41,993 nt of DNA from XYB2-FULL-45-11 sp964355525 (GTDB lineage Bacteria; Patescibacteriota; Patescibacteriia; UBA9934; GWF2-40-263), in NCBI GenBank assembly GCA_964355525.1, contig CAYHDY010000004.1, forward strand, positions 1 through 41,993, written 5' to 3'. The position numbers and the translations under genes are program-made. The notes below the pieces were generated by a model, which did no database searches, was not told the DNA's origin, and saw nothing but the letters and a program-made list of their open reading frames with translations. Positions 6,909-14,001 of this stretch are shown here, one piece after another. How positions within the stretch are numbered: the stretch's first letter is position 1; every line of letters begins with the position of its first letter.

Positions 6909-7055
6909 ATGGAAGAGACAGGAATTTGCGGCGTTTGCGGCGCGGACAACGTCGCCATCAACAGCGATGAAAAGTGTGAAGACTGTGCAGATGTGGAAGA
7001 GGACAACGGAGACGACCTCGGCGTTCCGGAAGGAATGATTGATGAAGAGACATAA
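6909..7055 (+). CDS. 48-residue zinc-knuckle-like microprotein
   Basis: An ATG at 6909 opens a 48-codon frame: MEETGICGVCGADNVAINSD, then KCEDCADVEE and an acidic tail ending MIDEET. Two CxxC pairs (C7/C10 and C23/C26) make a probable zinc ribbon or knuckle, and the C-terminal third is very acidic. I know no family for it. Support is the clean CxxC spacing, its location between terminators, and the hairpin that starts five bases after its stop. No Shine-Dalgarno site is evident. Confidence 0.6.
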   Translation: MEETGICGVCGADNVAINSDEKCEDCADVEEDNGDDLGVPEGMIDEET

Positions 7056-7059
7056 AAAA

Positions 7060-7088
7060 ACAGCACGCGTCATCGCGTGCTGTTTTTT
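7060..7088. terminator. Bidirectional terminator
   Basis: CAGCACGCG and CGCGTGCTG form a 9-bp stem with A-runs on the left and T-runs on the right. It can end both the 48-aa gene (plus) and murG (minus), whose stop codon at 7070 lies inside the hairpin. Confidence 0.85.
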
Positions 7089-8143
7089 ATAAGCCGTTTT
7101 AAGAGATCAATAATTTCAGATGCGACATCCGTTTTCAACAGTGTGTGAATCGATTTTCCCATCGTTTCACGTCTTACATCATCGACGAGCAACAATCGAA
7201 TCTCATTCAACACGTCCTCGGACGTGATTTTGTTTTGATCGAGGACGAGGGCAGCGTTCGAAACAGCTCCAGCGTTTGCAATTTGAGTGTGATGCGGAAG
7301 CGGAATGAGAATTGCTGCTTTGTGAAGTGCGGCGAGTTCCGTGATCGTTCCTGTTCCCGCGCGACACACAACAAGATCTGCAAGAGCGAGAGCGTCTTTC
7401 ATTTCATCGGCGAGATATTCCGCGACGTGGTAATGATGCGCGACGGACGATTCGTTCGCGATCCCCTTTCCTTTTCCCGTAACATGAATCACGTTTGCGA
7501 AATTCGAAAGATCTTTCCAAATGTCTTTCATCAAATGATTCAACCATCGCGCACCGCCGCCGCCTCCGAAGACAAGAACCGTCGGTTTCAATTCATCGAT
7601 CGCGAATAATTTCTTCGCACGTTCACGCGAGCCGTTCAACATCGATGAGCGGACAGGGTTTCCGACGAGATGCGTTTTCGATTTCGGAAACGCATCGAGC
7701 GTTTGTTTCCATGCAACCGTGATCATCGAAGCAAACGGCACGAGCAAACGATTCGTCATCACTGGCAATACATCCGATTGATGAATCCATGACGGAATGC
7801 CGAATAATTTTCCAACGAGAACAACCGGCACAGCTGTATATCCTCCTGCCGATGCAATTAACTGCGGTCGCTCGCGTGCAAGAATCACGCATGCTTGAAT
7901 ACACGCGAAGACGAATCGAAATGGAAGCAGGAGCCACTCGATCGAAACGTAACGAGGAAAACGTGCCACAACAATGGAACGAAACGAAATTCCCTCCTTC
8001 TCAACAAAAAATTTCTCCGGACCGTGTTTCGTTCCAACCCAAACGAACTCGATCGAAGAATCTGATTTTCGCCATGCCTCAGCGACAGCGAGAAGCGGAG
8101 TAACGGGACCCAGTGTCCCTCCACCTGTAAAGAGAATTTTCAT
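7070..8143 (-). CDS. murG: UDP-GlcNAc:lipid-I N-acetylglucosaminyltransferase (MurG)
   Basis: MurG converts lipid I to lipid II at the inner face of the membrane. The 357-aa protein is a GT28 enzyme of normal length. The first loop reads TGGGTLGPVTPLLAVAEAW at residues 6-24, where most MurG proteins have GGTGGH. The middle contains HQSDVLPVMTNRLL. The second Rossmann domain starts VLVFGGGGGARWLN, and VCRAGTGTITELAALHKAAILIPLPHH is the UDP-GlcNAc-binding region. The missing His in the first loop is notable. The start is three bases after the ftsW stop, so translation is probably coupled. Its stop overlaps a strong terminator, making it the last gene of the mraY-ftsW-murG run. Confidence 0.94.
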   Translation of the reverse strand: MKILFTGGGTLGPVTPLLAVAEAWRKSDSSIEFVWVGTKHGPEKFFVEKEGISFRSIVVARFPRYVSIEWLLLPFRFVFACIQACVILARERPQLIASAGGYTAVPVVLVGKLFGIPSWIHQSDVLPVMTNRLLVPFASMITVAWKQTLDAFPKSKTHLVGNPVRSSMLNGSRERAKKLFAIDELKPTVLVFGGGGGARWLNHLMKDIWKDLSNFANVIHVTGKGKGIANESSVAHHYHVAEYLADEMKDALALADLVVCRAGTGTITELAALHKAAILIPLPHHTQIANAGAVSNAALVLDQNKITSEDVLNEIRLLLVDDVRRETMGKSIHTLLKTDVASEIIDLLKRLIKNSTR

Positions 8144-8146
8144 AAT

Positions 8147-9232
8147 CTATTTTTCAAACTTCGACACATTCAACACCACACCAATCGCGCACATGGAGAT
8201 CGCAAGCGCGGTTCCACCGTAGCTGATGAATGGGAGCGGGACGCCGGTGATGGGCATAAGAGCGGCCATTGAGGCGATGTTCTCGAAGGCTTGCGTGACG
8301 AGCCATGCGGCGATTCCGATCACGAGATACTTTGCAAATTTATCCGGCGCGCGTTTTGCAATGCCAACCAATCGCCAAAGAAGAACCATGAACAAGCCGA
8401 TCGTAAACACAGCCATAACGAATCCCATCTCTTCACCGATCACGGCAAAGATGGAATCTCCGGCGACTTCGGGCAAGTATTGAAATTTTTGAAGCGAGCG
8501 TCCATATCCGAATCCAAAGATTCCGCCGGAACCGAGTGCAAGCAACGCTTGGTTAATATGGTAACCGATTCCTTTCGGATCCAACTCCGGATGCAAAAAT
8601 GTTGTAATGCGCGCGGCACGATAAGTCGATGTTGAAATCAACAACCAAAGTCCGCCGATTCCCGTAGCAATCAATCCTCCAAGATAGCCAAGCGGAGCGC
8701 CTGCGACAAAGTAAACGATCAAAGACATTGCAGCGATAATGGACATGCTTCCTGTGTCCGGCTGTAAAATCAAGAGGAGCACAATGACACCGAGCGAAAG
8801 AAGAAACGGGATAAAACCTGAATGAACATCCCGCACACCGTGTTCATCACGCGCACCGAGCCATGCGGCAAGGTAAAACAAAAATGTTAACTTCACAATT
8901 TCAGACGGCTGAACCGAAAAGACTCCACCAATACTAATCCAACTGTGCGATGTTCCGATCCCCGCGGCAAATCCCGGAATAAAAACAAGAACAAGGAGAC
9001 CGATCGAGAGAATCAACAAATTCCATGCATGCGTTCTCCAAAACGTGTATGGAATACGCGAGAACGCAATCAATCCAGCAATCCCCGGAATCAATCCAAA
9101 GATGACCTGATGTTTCAAATAATAATAGCTGTCGCCGAACTGATGATATCCATTTGGCGACGAAGCGGAGAGAAGAACAATCAGACCAAAAAGAATAATC
9201 GCGGAAACGATGCTCAACAAAATATAATCCAT
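8147..9232 (-). CDS. ftsW: FtsW/RodA/SpoVE-family lipid II glycosyltransferase (SEDS)
   Basis: SEDS proteins polymerise lipid II in the membrane, with FtsW at the septum. This 361-aa protein has about ten hydrophobic spans (for example IVSAIILFGLIVLLSASS at the start). It carries family motifs including FSVQPSEIVKL, LLLILQPDTG, ILHPELDPKGIGYH-like text (FLHPELDPKGIGYHINQALLALGSGGIFGFGYGRS read in pieces), EEMGFV and a C-terminal GVPLPFISYGGTAL. I use ATG at 9232 (MDYILLS) because AAGG lies seven bases upstream; a longer frame to 9256 lacks such support. The assignment to FtsW over RodA rests on the neighbouring murG and mraY. Confidence 0.92.
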   Translation of the reverse strand: MDYILLSIVSAIILFGLIVLLSASSPNGYHQFGDSYYYLKHQVIFGLIPGIAGLIAFSRIPYTFWRTHAWNLLILSIGLLVLVFIPGFAAGIGTSHSWISIGGVFSVQPSEIVKLTFLFYLAAWLGARDEHGVRDVHSGFIPFLLSLGVIVLLLILQPDTGSMSIIAAMSLIVYFVAGAPLGYLGGLIATGIGGLWLLISTSTYRAARITTFLHPELDPKGIGYHINQALLALGSGGIFGFGYGRSLQKFQYLPEVAGDSIFAVIGEEMGFVMAVFTIGLFMVLLWRLVGIAKRAPDKFAKYLVIGIAAWLVTQAFENIASMAALMPITGVPLPFISYGGTALAISMCAIGVVLNVSKFEK

Positions 9233-9268
9233 TGTACCTTGACCACACGATTGCATATTGTCTCGACA

Positions 9269-9295
9269 GTAGGGGCCGGCCTTGTGCCCGCCCTG
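9269..9295. repeat. GC-rich dispersed palindrome in the ftsW leader
   Basis: GTAGGGGCCGGCCTTGTGCC and the following CGCCCTG form an imperfect inverted repeat. It is a variant, in opposite orientation, of the repeat at 40519-40544 upstream of typA. It lies between the mraY stop and the ftsW start. Confidence 0.6.
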
Positions 9296-9323
9296 TGATG
9301 TAAAATGAAAAAACTGAACGAAA

Positions 9324-10379
9324 TCAAATCAACGCATCAAGCAACACAACGGCGACACCCAATGCAGCCGCGACCATCGAGATCACCCACAAGCGCATAA
9401 CGATTTGCGGTTCCGGCCAACCGATCGCTTCAAGATGATGATGAAACGGTGAAGAACGAAATAATTTTCGTTTGAAAACTTTTTTCCAAAATAATTGTAC
9501 GATCACGGAAAGCGATTCGAGAACAAACACAAGACCAATGAGAGGAAGGATGAACGCCGTGTTTGTCAGCATCGCAACAATTCCAAGCGTGACACCAAGC
9601 GACATTGCACCGGTATCTCCCATGAAAAATGCCGCAGGATGAATGTTAAACCAGAGAAACGCGAGGAGTGCACCAAGAATAACTCCGCAAAAAACAGCAA
9701 GATCATATCGCCCTTGCGAAAACGCAATGATGGCGTAGGCAGCGAACGATGTCATGAGTGTTCCGCCCGCAAGACCATCGAGTCCATCTGTTTCGTTCAC
9801 CGAAAATGCGGTCGCGACAATCACGAGAAGAAAAAACGGAACGTACCACATGCCGATATGAAAATCACCGAGAAACGGAACGTGTAAAAAATCCCAATCT
9901 AATTTTGTGCGGAACCACCACGCCCCAACAAGAGCAATCGCGGTATACACCATCAATCGATGTCGCATGCGTAATCCTCCCCCCTTGGGACCAATTCCTC
10001 GAACATTGAAATAATCATCCAGTAATCCGACAAGGGCCGAGGCAACAAGGGCACCAAGTGGAAGCAACGTTTCTGAGCGTGAAAGAAAATTAAGATTCGA
10101 CAAAAGAGAATCTATTGAAAAATAGGGTGTAACGATTGAAAAAAGAATTGCGAGAAAAAGAACCGTTCCCCAAATAAGCAAACCGCCCATGGTCGGCGTC
10201 CCTTGTTTTTTTGCATGAAGGGCGGCAAACACTGGAGCATCCTTTGCTGCACGAATCGATTTGCCCATCTTCCATTTCTTCAACGATTGCAAAAGAAGCG
10301 GTGCCCAGGTAAACGCAAATAAAAATGCGATCGCACTTAAAAATAAAACGCGAACGAGTTCGAAGGATTCAAGAGGCAT
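9324..10379 (-). CDS. mraY: Phospho-N-acetylmuramoyl-pentapeptide transferase (MraY)
   Basis: MraY transfers phospho-MurNAc-pentapeptide to undecaprenyl phosphate, making lipid I. The 351-aa protein has about ten membrane spans and the family's signatures: TPTMGGLLIWGT near residues 57-68, GLLDDYFNVRG, NETDGLDGLAGG, FMGDTGAMSLGVTLG and SPFHHHLEAIGWPE. The conserved aspartates and the HHH loop are present, so it should be active. The start (MPLESFELV) overlaps the end of the upstream small membrane protein by 11 bases. There is no Shine-Dalgarno site; the bases before ATG read CTCCT instead. ftsW follows after a gap of 91 bases. Confidence 0.95.
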   Translation of the reverse strand: MPLESFELVRVLFLSAIAFLFAFTWAPLLLQSLKKWKMGKSIRAAKDAPVFAALHAKKQGTPTMGGLLIWGTVLFLAILFSIVTPYFSIDSLLSNLNFLSRSETLLPLGALVASALVGLLDDYFNVRGIGPKGGGLRMRHRLMVYTAIALVGAWWFRTKLDWDFLHVPFLGDFHIGMWYVPFFLLVIVATAFSVNETDGLDGLAGGTLMTSFAAYAIIAFSQGRYDLAVFCGVILGALLAFLWFNIHPAAFFMGDTGAMSLGVTLGIVAMLTNTAFILPLIGLVFVLESLSVIVQLFWKKVFKRKLFRSSPFHHHLEAIGWPEPQIVMRLWVISMVAAALGVAVVLLDALI

Positions 10380-10770
10380 AGGAGATATTTAAAAGAACAA
10401 TGAGAATCATTGCGCCAAGAAAAACACATTCAAGGATCACTGTTGCAACAGCGATTATGAGTGCCAACAGTTTCTCTCGACGAAACGCAACGGTCTGAAC
10501 ACAAAGGTTAAACAAAAATAAACACAATCCAAGAATCGGCAAAACAAAAATTTGATTCCACGGTCCCAACTGATCAACTCCGAGATAGATATTATAATGA
10601 AGTGGAATGAATGGCCGTGCCACGCGAAGCGGAACGATGCGCAAAATCGGCAGTGCAACATCTAATGCACAAAGAATAAACGCCAAAATCGCGCTCCACA
10701 AAAAACGCGGGAGCTTGAGCATTTCGTACATGTCTGAAAAAAAATGTTGTAACCGTTTTTGTAGACGCAT
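10369..10770 (-). CDS. Small membrane protein of unknown function
   Basis: This 133-aa protein has three or four hydrophobic segments: FLWSAILAFILCALDVALPI, IFVLPILGLCLFLFNLCV, LLALIIAVATVIL and FLGAMILIVLLNIS. A short amphipathic basic N-terminus (MRLQKRLQHFF) precedes them. No family is recognised. ATG at 10770 is used because it lies immediately after the stop of the NifU-like gene. Overlap with mraY suggests co-translation. A link to cell-wall synthesis is possible from context only. Confidence 0.75.
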   Translation of the reverse strand: MRLQKRLQHFFSDMYEMLKLPRFLWSAILAFILCALDVALPILRIVPLRVARPFIPLHYNIYLGVDQLGPWNQIFVLPILGLCLFLFNLCVQTVAFRREKLLALIIAVATVILECVFLGAMILIVLLNISYAS

Positions 10771-10771
10771 G

Positions 10772-11011
10772 TTATTCAACCGAGATAACTTCTTTAATTT
10801 CAGGAATTGCATCCTGAAGTGCGGCCTCAACCCCCATCTTCAGAGTGATTTGCGACATGGGACATCCGACGCATGCTCCTTGCAAACGCACATGAGCCGC
10901 TCCCGTCACCGGATCAAATTTAACCAGCATGATTCCCCCGCCGTCCATTCGGAGCGCGGGACGAATCTGCGCCAAAACGGCTTCAATGCGTTCTTCCATT
11001 TTTTGTTCCAT
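10772..11011 (-). CDS. NifU-like C-terminal domain protein (Fe-S scaffold)
   Basis: This 79-aa stand-alone NifU C-terminal (Nfu-type) domain carries RPALRMDGGGIMLVKFD and, after it, LQGACVGCPMSQITLK with the CxxC pair that holds a bridging [4Fe-4S] cluster in Nfu proteins, followed by GVEAALQDAIPEIKEV. It is expected to act as a small carrier of iron-sulfur clusters in the cytoplasm. ATG at 11011 is chosen; ATG at 10999 is also possible, and the longer frame to 11173 would run into the rpmA terminator and gene. It is followed at once by the small membrane protein. Confidence 0.92.
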   Translation of the reverse strand: MEQKMEERIEAVLAQIRPALRMDGGGIMLVKFDPVTGAAHVRLQGACVGCPMSQITLKMGVEAALQDAIPEIKEVISVE

Positions 11012-11054
11012 AGCGATCAAAGTATATCGGTTTTTTAGTATTCCATCAAACAAA

Positions 11055-11109
11055 ACCACCCTTCGATATATCACGTCGTTCGCGAACGACGTGATGAACT
11101 CAGGGTGGT
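11055..11109 (-). terminator. Two-storey hairpin after rpmA
   Basis: An outer stem ACCACCCT / AGGGTGGT encloses a perfect 26-bp palindrome at 11070-11095, and the minus strand continues into a T-rich stretch. It should terminate or attenuate the rpmA transcript before the NifU-like gene. The outer stem matches that of the terminator at 27315-27351. Confidence 0.75.
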
Positions 11110-11117
11110 ATTGTTTA

Positions 11118-11405
11118 CTATTCAGATTTTGGTGATGCAATGTTTGCAAACTTGCGCGTTCCGAGGACTCCATGAAAATTCTGCACTTTCTTTTGTGTGA
11201 ATTTCACGATGCCGTTGATCGCTGCAAACAAAGTGTCGTCTTTTCCTTTTCGGACGTTCAGTCCTGGGTGGATTTTGGTTCCACGTTGTCGAGCGATGAT
11301 TTGGCCGGCTTTTACAACTTCTCCGTCGTGAATCTTCACGCCAAGACGTTGCGCCTGCGAATCACGCCCAAGTTGGGTAGACCCACCCGCTTTCTTATGT
11401 GCCAT
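11118..11405 (-). CDS. rpmA: Ribosomal protein bL27
   Basis: bL27 is a large-subunit protein whose N-terminus reaches the peptidyl-transferase centre. The 95-aa sequence starts MAHKKAGGSTQLGRDSQAQR and continues LGVKIHDGEVVKAGQIIARQ and RGTKIHPGLNVRKGKDDTLF, as in all bL27 proteins. There is no N-terminal cleavable extension of the Firmicutes type. The usual partner rplU is not adjacent. It has its own promoter at 11439-11467. No Shine-Dalgarno site is present; CCTCCT precedes the ATG. Confidence 0.97.
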   Translation of the reverse strand: MAHKKAGGSTQLGRDSQAQRLGVKIHDGEVVKAGQIIARQRGTKIHPGLNVRKGKDDTLFAAINGIVKFTQKKVQNFHGVLGTRKFANIASPKSE

Positions 11406-11438
11406 AGGAGGTTATTGGTGAGGAATATTACTGACGGA

Positions 11439-11467
11439 AGTGTAGAGGTTTGAAGGGAAAGTGTCAA
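11439..11467 (-). promoter_or_regulatory. rpmA promoter
   Basis: Read on the minus strand, TTGACA (11467-11462), a 17-base spacer and TACACT (11444-11439) lie 34 bases upstream of the rpmA start. The -35 box is eight bases from the repeat element that begins at 11475. Confidence 0.75.
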
Positions 11468-11474
11468 GATGACT

Positions 11475-11614
11475 CACGTCCCCACCCATACCCTCCCCTG
11501 TGGTCAGGGGAGGGGTAGCACATTGAATCGATTTATTCACGCTCCCTCCCCCTGAGCACAGGGGGAGTCGGCCTGCCCACCGAAGCCTTGGCGTAGGTGG
11601 GAGGGGGACGCGAA
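11475..11614. repeat. Boundary repeat element, copy 1 (carries a nested insert)
   Basis: This copy begins TCACGTCCCCACCCATACCC and ends GGGGGACGCGAA, with two internal GC-rich hairpins (CTCCCCTGTGGTCAGGGGAG and CTCCCCCTGAGCACAGGGGGAG read in parts). Compared with the copies at 33623-33734 and 37427-37537, it has an extra 30 bases at 11571-11600. It lies between the terminator of the 170-aa gene and the rpmA -35 box. Confidence 0.85.
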
Positions 11615-11616
11615 AC

Positions 11617-11659
11617 AAAAAGACCGCTCCCTGTTCTCATGTGAGATACCAGGAAGCGG
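11617..11659 (-). terminator. Terminator of the 170-aa membrane protein gene
   Basis: On the minus strand, CCGCTTCCTG pairs with CAGGGAGCGG around a loop that itself contains CTCACATGAG, followed by five T. It ends the gene at 11677 and abuts boundary repeat copy 1. Confidence 0.85.
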
Positions 11660-11676
11660 CAGGTTGAAACGATTCG

Positions 11677-12189
11677 TCACGGGCAGCAGGGACATCCGAG
11701 ATCGTGCTTGGCGTCGTACGTTGCGTCCGACAAGCACGGATCCGAAGTTCCGCGAGCCGCACGCCGAGATGACCGCGACGGCGAAGCTGTACGCGATGCC
11801 GGCGGTGGCGTGTAAGCCGGTGCCACAGGAGCGATTGCCGGCGCCGACGGGAACGTCGAAGCCATCAGCGCTGCAGGTCCCGCCACGAAATGCGGGTAGA
11901 CCCTGATCGCCACGAGCACGATCGCGATGACGACGAATCCTCCGCGAACGTACACATTGTGCACGAAGTGGAAGAGGATCCCTGCCATCACCGCGAGCCC
12001 GAGCGTTCCGAAAATCGTCAACGTCAGGCTGTGGTCGAATCCAGCAGACCAAGGACGCAGGATCAGCACCAGAATCGCAGCCGAAAGCAAGATGAAGGCC
12101 TTGCCGCCCACGTGCATGTGCGCATGGAACGCCATCCACACGATTCCACAGAGAGCAACAAACGTGAGCAGAAAGAAAAGTGTGTCCAT
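11677..12189 (-). CDS. Membrane protein with cysteine-containing Ala/Pro/Ser-rich tail
   Basis: This 170-aa protein has four hydrophobic segments within the first 105 residues (LFFLLTFVALCGIVWMAF, AFILLSAAILVLIL, IFGTLGLAVMAGILFHFV and GGFVVIAIVLVAIRVYPHF). A low-complexity tail rich in Ala, Pro, Ser and Arg follows and ends DLGCPCCP. I know no family. ATG at 12189 has a strong Shine-Dalgarno site (AAGGAGAA) and a consensus promoter at 12303-12331. Codons are GC-rich, like the divergent 471-aa gene and the ubiquitin-like cluster. The final CPCC may bind metal or form disulfides. Confidence 0.78.
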   Translation of the reverse strand: MDTLFFLLTFVALCGIVWMAFHAHMHVGGKAFILLSAAILVLILRPWSAGFDHSLTLTIFGTLGLAVMAGILFHFVHNVYVRGGFVVIAIVLVAIRVYPHFVAGPAALMASTFPSAPAIAPVAPAYTPPPASRTASPSRSSRRAARGTSDPCLSDATYDAKHDLGCPCCP

Positions 12190-12302
12190 CTGAAATTCTC
12201 CTTGATCGACTTGCGATCAGTGATTCGTCGTTTGTAAAGGCAAGTTACATACCCGCCTTTGTCGATTGATCGAGCACAGAGATTGTTCACTTTGAACGGA
12301 AT

Positions 12303-12331
12303 AATATACCACAAAAATGCGGTTTTGTCAA
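12303..12331 (-). promoter_or_regulatory. Promoter of the 170-aa membrane protein gene
   Basis: On the minus strand this reads TTGACA, a 17-base spacer ending TTTTTGTGG, then TATATT. It is nearly identical in -35, spacer and -10 to the divergent plus-strand promoter at 12364-12392, so the pair forms a large inverted repeat. Confidence 0.85.
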
Positions 12332-12363
12332 CCGATAGGCGATGAAATTTGTCCGTCGGGACA

Positions 12364-12392
12364 TTGACAAAATCGTATTTTTGTGCTATATT
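12364..12392 (+). promoter_or_regulatory. Promoter of the 471-aa coiled-coil membrane protein gene
   Basis: TTGACA (12364-12369), a 17-base spacer ending TTTTTGTGC, and TATATT (12387-12392). A leader of about 90 bases follows. It contains a small hairpin AACGGC/GCCGTT, and a strong GGGAGGAC ribosome site lies just before ATG at 12492. Confidence 0.87.
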
Positions 12393-12491
12393 GAAGCGTT
12401 ACCATTTGCAGAGGATATGGTGCAAGTAACATGTTTTTAACGGCAACAAGGCCGTTACGAACATTCATCCTTTTTTTTCGGGAGGACAATC

Positions 12492-13907
12492 ATGGCATTC
12501 GGCAAAATCAAGATCGGAAAATCGTGGCACAATCGGTTGTTCGTCAAGGCGTACATCGAGGATAGCGCCTCGTGGCGGTTGCTGACAGAAGCGGAATGGA
12601 ACGTCTTGCACGACCACGCGCAGAAGTTGTTCGCCGAAGAGAAAGCCGAAGTCGGCCGACTCTACGAGGTCTACCACACGAAGCTGAACGATCTGTCCTG
12701 CAAGCGCGAGGATCACGAAGTGAGCCTGCGCGAATATGAGCAGGCCGACGGCGCACTCATGGAAAAGAAACGTGAATGGTTCGACGCGCAGAAGGTTCTC
12801 GTGCACGAGCGCAATGCGCAGCAGCTGCGCGAGCGGTACGAAGCCGGTCTGGTCTCGTTATGCCCCTACTTCCACAGCGTGTGGTGGGCGCTCCTGTGGT
12901 ACGTGATCCTGATCCCCGCCGGCCGCGCGACCAACCGCAAGATGAGCCAACTCGGGGACATCCTCGGAAGCATCACGGGTTCGTTCGGTGGGTTCATCGT
13001 GAACAAGATCGAGACTGCCATCGAAAAAGGACTCTATTTCGGCGGCAAGATGTCGATGAGGTTCTATCTGCGATTCCAGAACCCCATCGACAACAGCGTC
13101 GCGATCGCAACCAAAGTAGGGACGGCCGTTTCGAAGGTTGTCGTGATGTTGGGTGCAGTGGCGATCATCTTGGCTCTCCTGTTCTCCGCAGGCAAATGGG
13201 CTGTCGACTCCGTCAACGAGTGGCGGGTCGAGAGCGCGCGGGAAGAACGGCAAGCCAAGGAAACCGAGAAATGGAACCTCGAGCAAGAAGCTCGCGTGAT
13301 CCGGCAAGCGGCAGAGTTTCAGCGGCTTGCCAAGGAAGAGGCAGAAAAGTGGCAGGCCGGAGCTGCGGCGCGCGAAGCAAAGCAACTCGAAGATACGAAA
13401 CTTCGTGCGGAGAAGGAACGGTTGGAAGCGCTGGAACGTCAGCAATTCCTGCGTGACAATCCGGACATCGCTGCACAGGAACGCGCCGAGGCTGAGCAAA
13501 AGGTTCAGAAGAAGCGCGAGACGGATGCGAAGTGGGCGGAGATGAACGCACTGGAAGCTCAACGTGAAGAAATTCAGACGCGATTCGAAGTCGTGAACAA
13601 GGAAGTCGACTTTCGACGTACGCTCCTCATGGGCGACCTTGCACTCGGCGGCGCGGCGCTTCTGATCCTCATCGGGTTCTTCACGGTTCGGTTCGTGATC
13701 CCGTTCGGAAAGCGCGTCCATGCCAGAATGGTGAAAACGTCGTTCGTGATTCGCACGAACACGTTCGCCAAGAGCTCGGCACGGCGCGTCAAGACATTCG
13801 GCATGGGCATCAAGGACACAGCGATTCTCGTGGGACAGTTCCTGCGCGCGTCGTATCGTGGCATTTGCCCGTACATCGAGTTCGAAAAAACGGATCAGGA
13901 TCGCTGA
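12492..13907 (+). CDS. Large coiled-coil membrane protein of unknown function
   Basis: This 471-aa protein is not one I recognise. Residues 1-120 are charged and helical. Residues about 126-145 (VWWALLWYVILIPAGRA) are a first hydrophobic segment, and a Gly-rich amphipathic stretch follows (LGDILGSITGSFGGFIVNKIE). The region VVVMLGAVAIILALLFSAGKW near 210-230 is a clear membrane span. A long charged coiled coil of about 140 residues (Glu, Arg, Lys, Ala and Gln rich, for example EERQAKETEKWNLEQEARV) follows, and another span at about 382-405 (ALGGAALLILIGFFTVRFVIPF) leads to a basic tail. It has a consensus promoter, a strong ribosome site and its own terminator. The long coiled coil between membrane spans suggests a structural or scaffold role; this is inference. 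Codon use is GC-rich. Confidence 0.82.
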   Translation: MAFGKIKIGKSWHNRLFVKAYIEDSASWRLLTEAEWNVLHDHAQKLFAEEKAEVGRLYEVYHTKLNDLSCKREDHEVSLREYEQADGALMEKKREWFDAQKVLVHERNAQQLRERYEAGLVSLCPYFHSVWWALLWYVILIPAGRATNRKMSQLGDILGSITGSFGGFIVNKIETAIEKGLYFGGKMSMRFYLRFQNPIDNSVAIATKVGTAVSKVVVMLGAVAIILALLFSAGKWAVDSVNEWRVESAREERQAKETEKWNLEQEARVIRQAAEFQRLAKEEAEKWQAGAAAREAKQLEDTKLRAEKERLEALERQQFLRDNPDIAAQERAEAEQKVQKKRETDAKWAEMNALEAQREEIQTRFEVVNKEVDFRRTLLMGDLALGGAALLILIGFFTVRFVIPFGKRVHARMVKTSFVIRTNTFAKSSARRVKTFGMGIKDTAILVGQFLRASYRGICPYIEFEKTDQDR

Positions 13908-13916
13908 ACCGTTCTC

Positions 13917-13948
13917 GCCGGAAGTCGCTTCTCGACTTCCGGCTTTTT
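13917..13948 (+). terminator. Strong terminator of the 471-aa gene
   Basis: GCCGGAAGTCG pairs perfectly with CGACTTCCGGC around a five-base loop, followed by five T. Confidence 0.92.
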
Positions 13949-13970
13949 AATTTCAAAGAAAAGCAAAAGC

Positions 13971-14000
13971 GGGGTCTGGGGACCCCGCCCATAGCTGAGG
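13971..14000. repeat. 30-bp palindromic element, copy 1 (intergenic)
   Basis: GGGGTCTGGGGACCCC is an inverted repeat, followed by GCCCATAGCTGAGG. Near-identical copies lie inside genes at 21146-21175 and 25677-25706. This copy ends one base before the pyrG stop codon (minus strand). Confidence 0.88.
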
Positions 14001-14001
14001 A

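Noticed and set aside
12858..13721. 287-codon open frame opposite the 471-aa gene
   Set aside because: It is antisense to a gene with promoter, ribosome site and terminator, and it lacks any of these itself.
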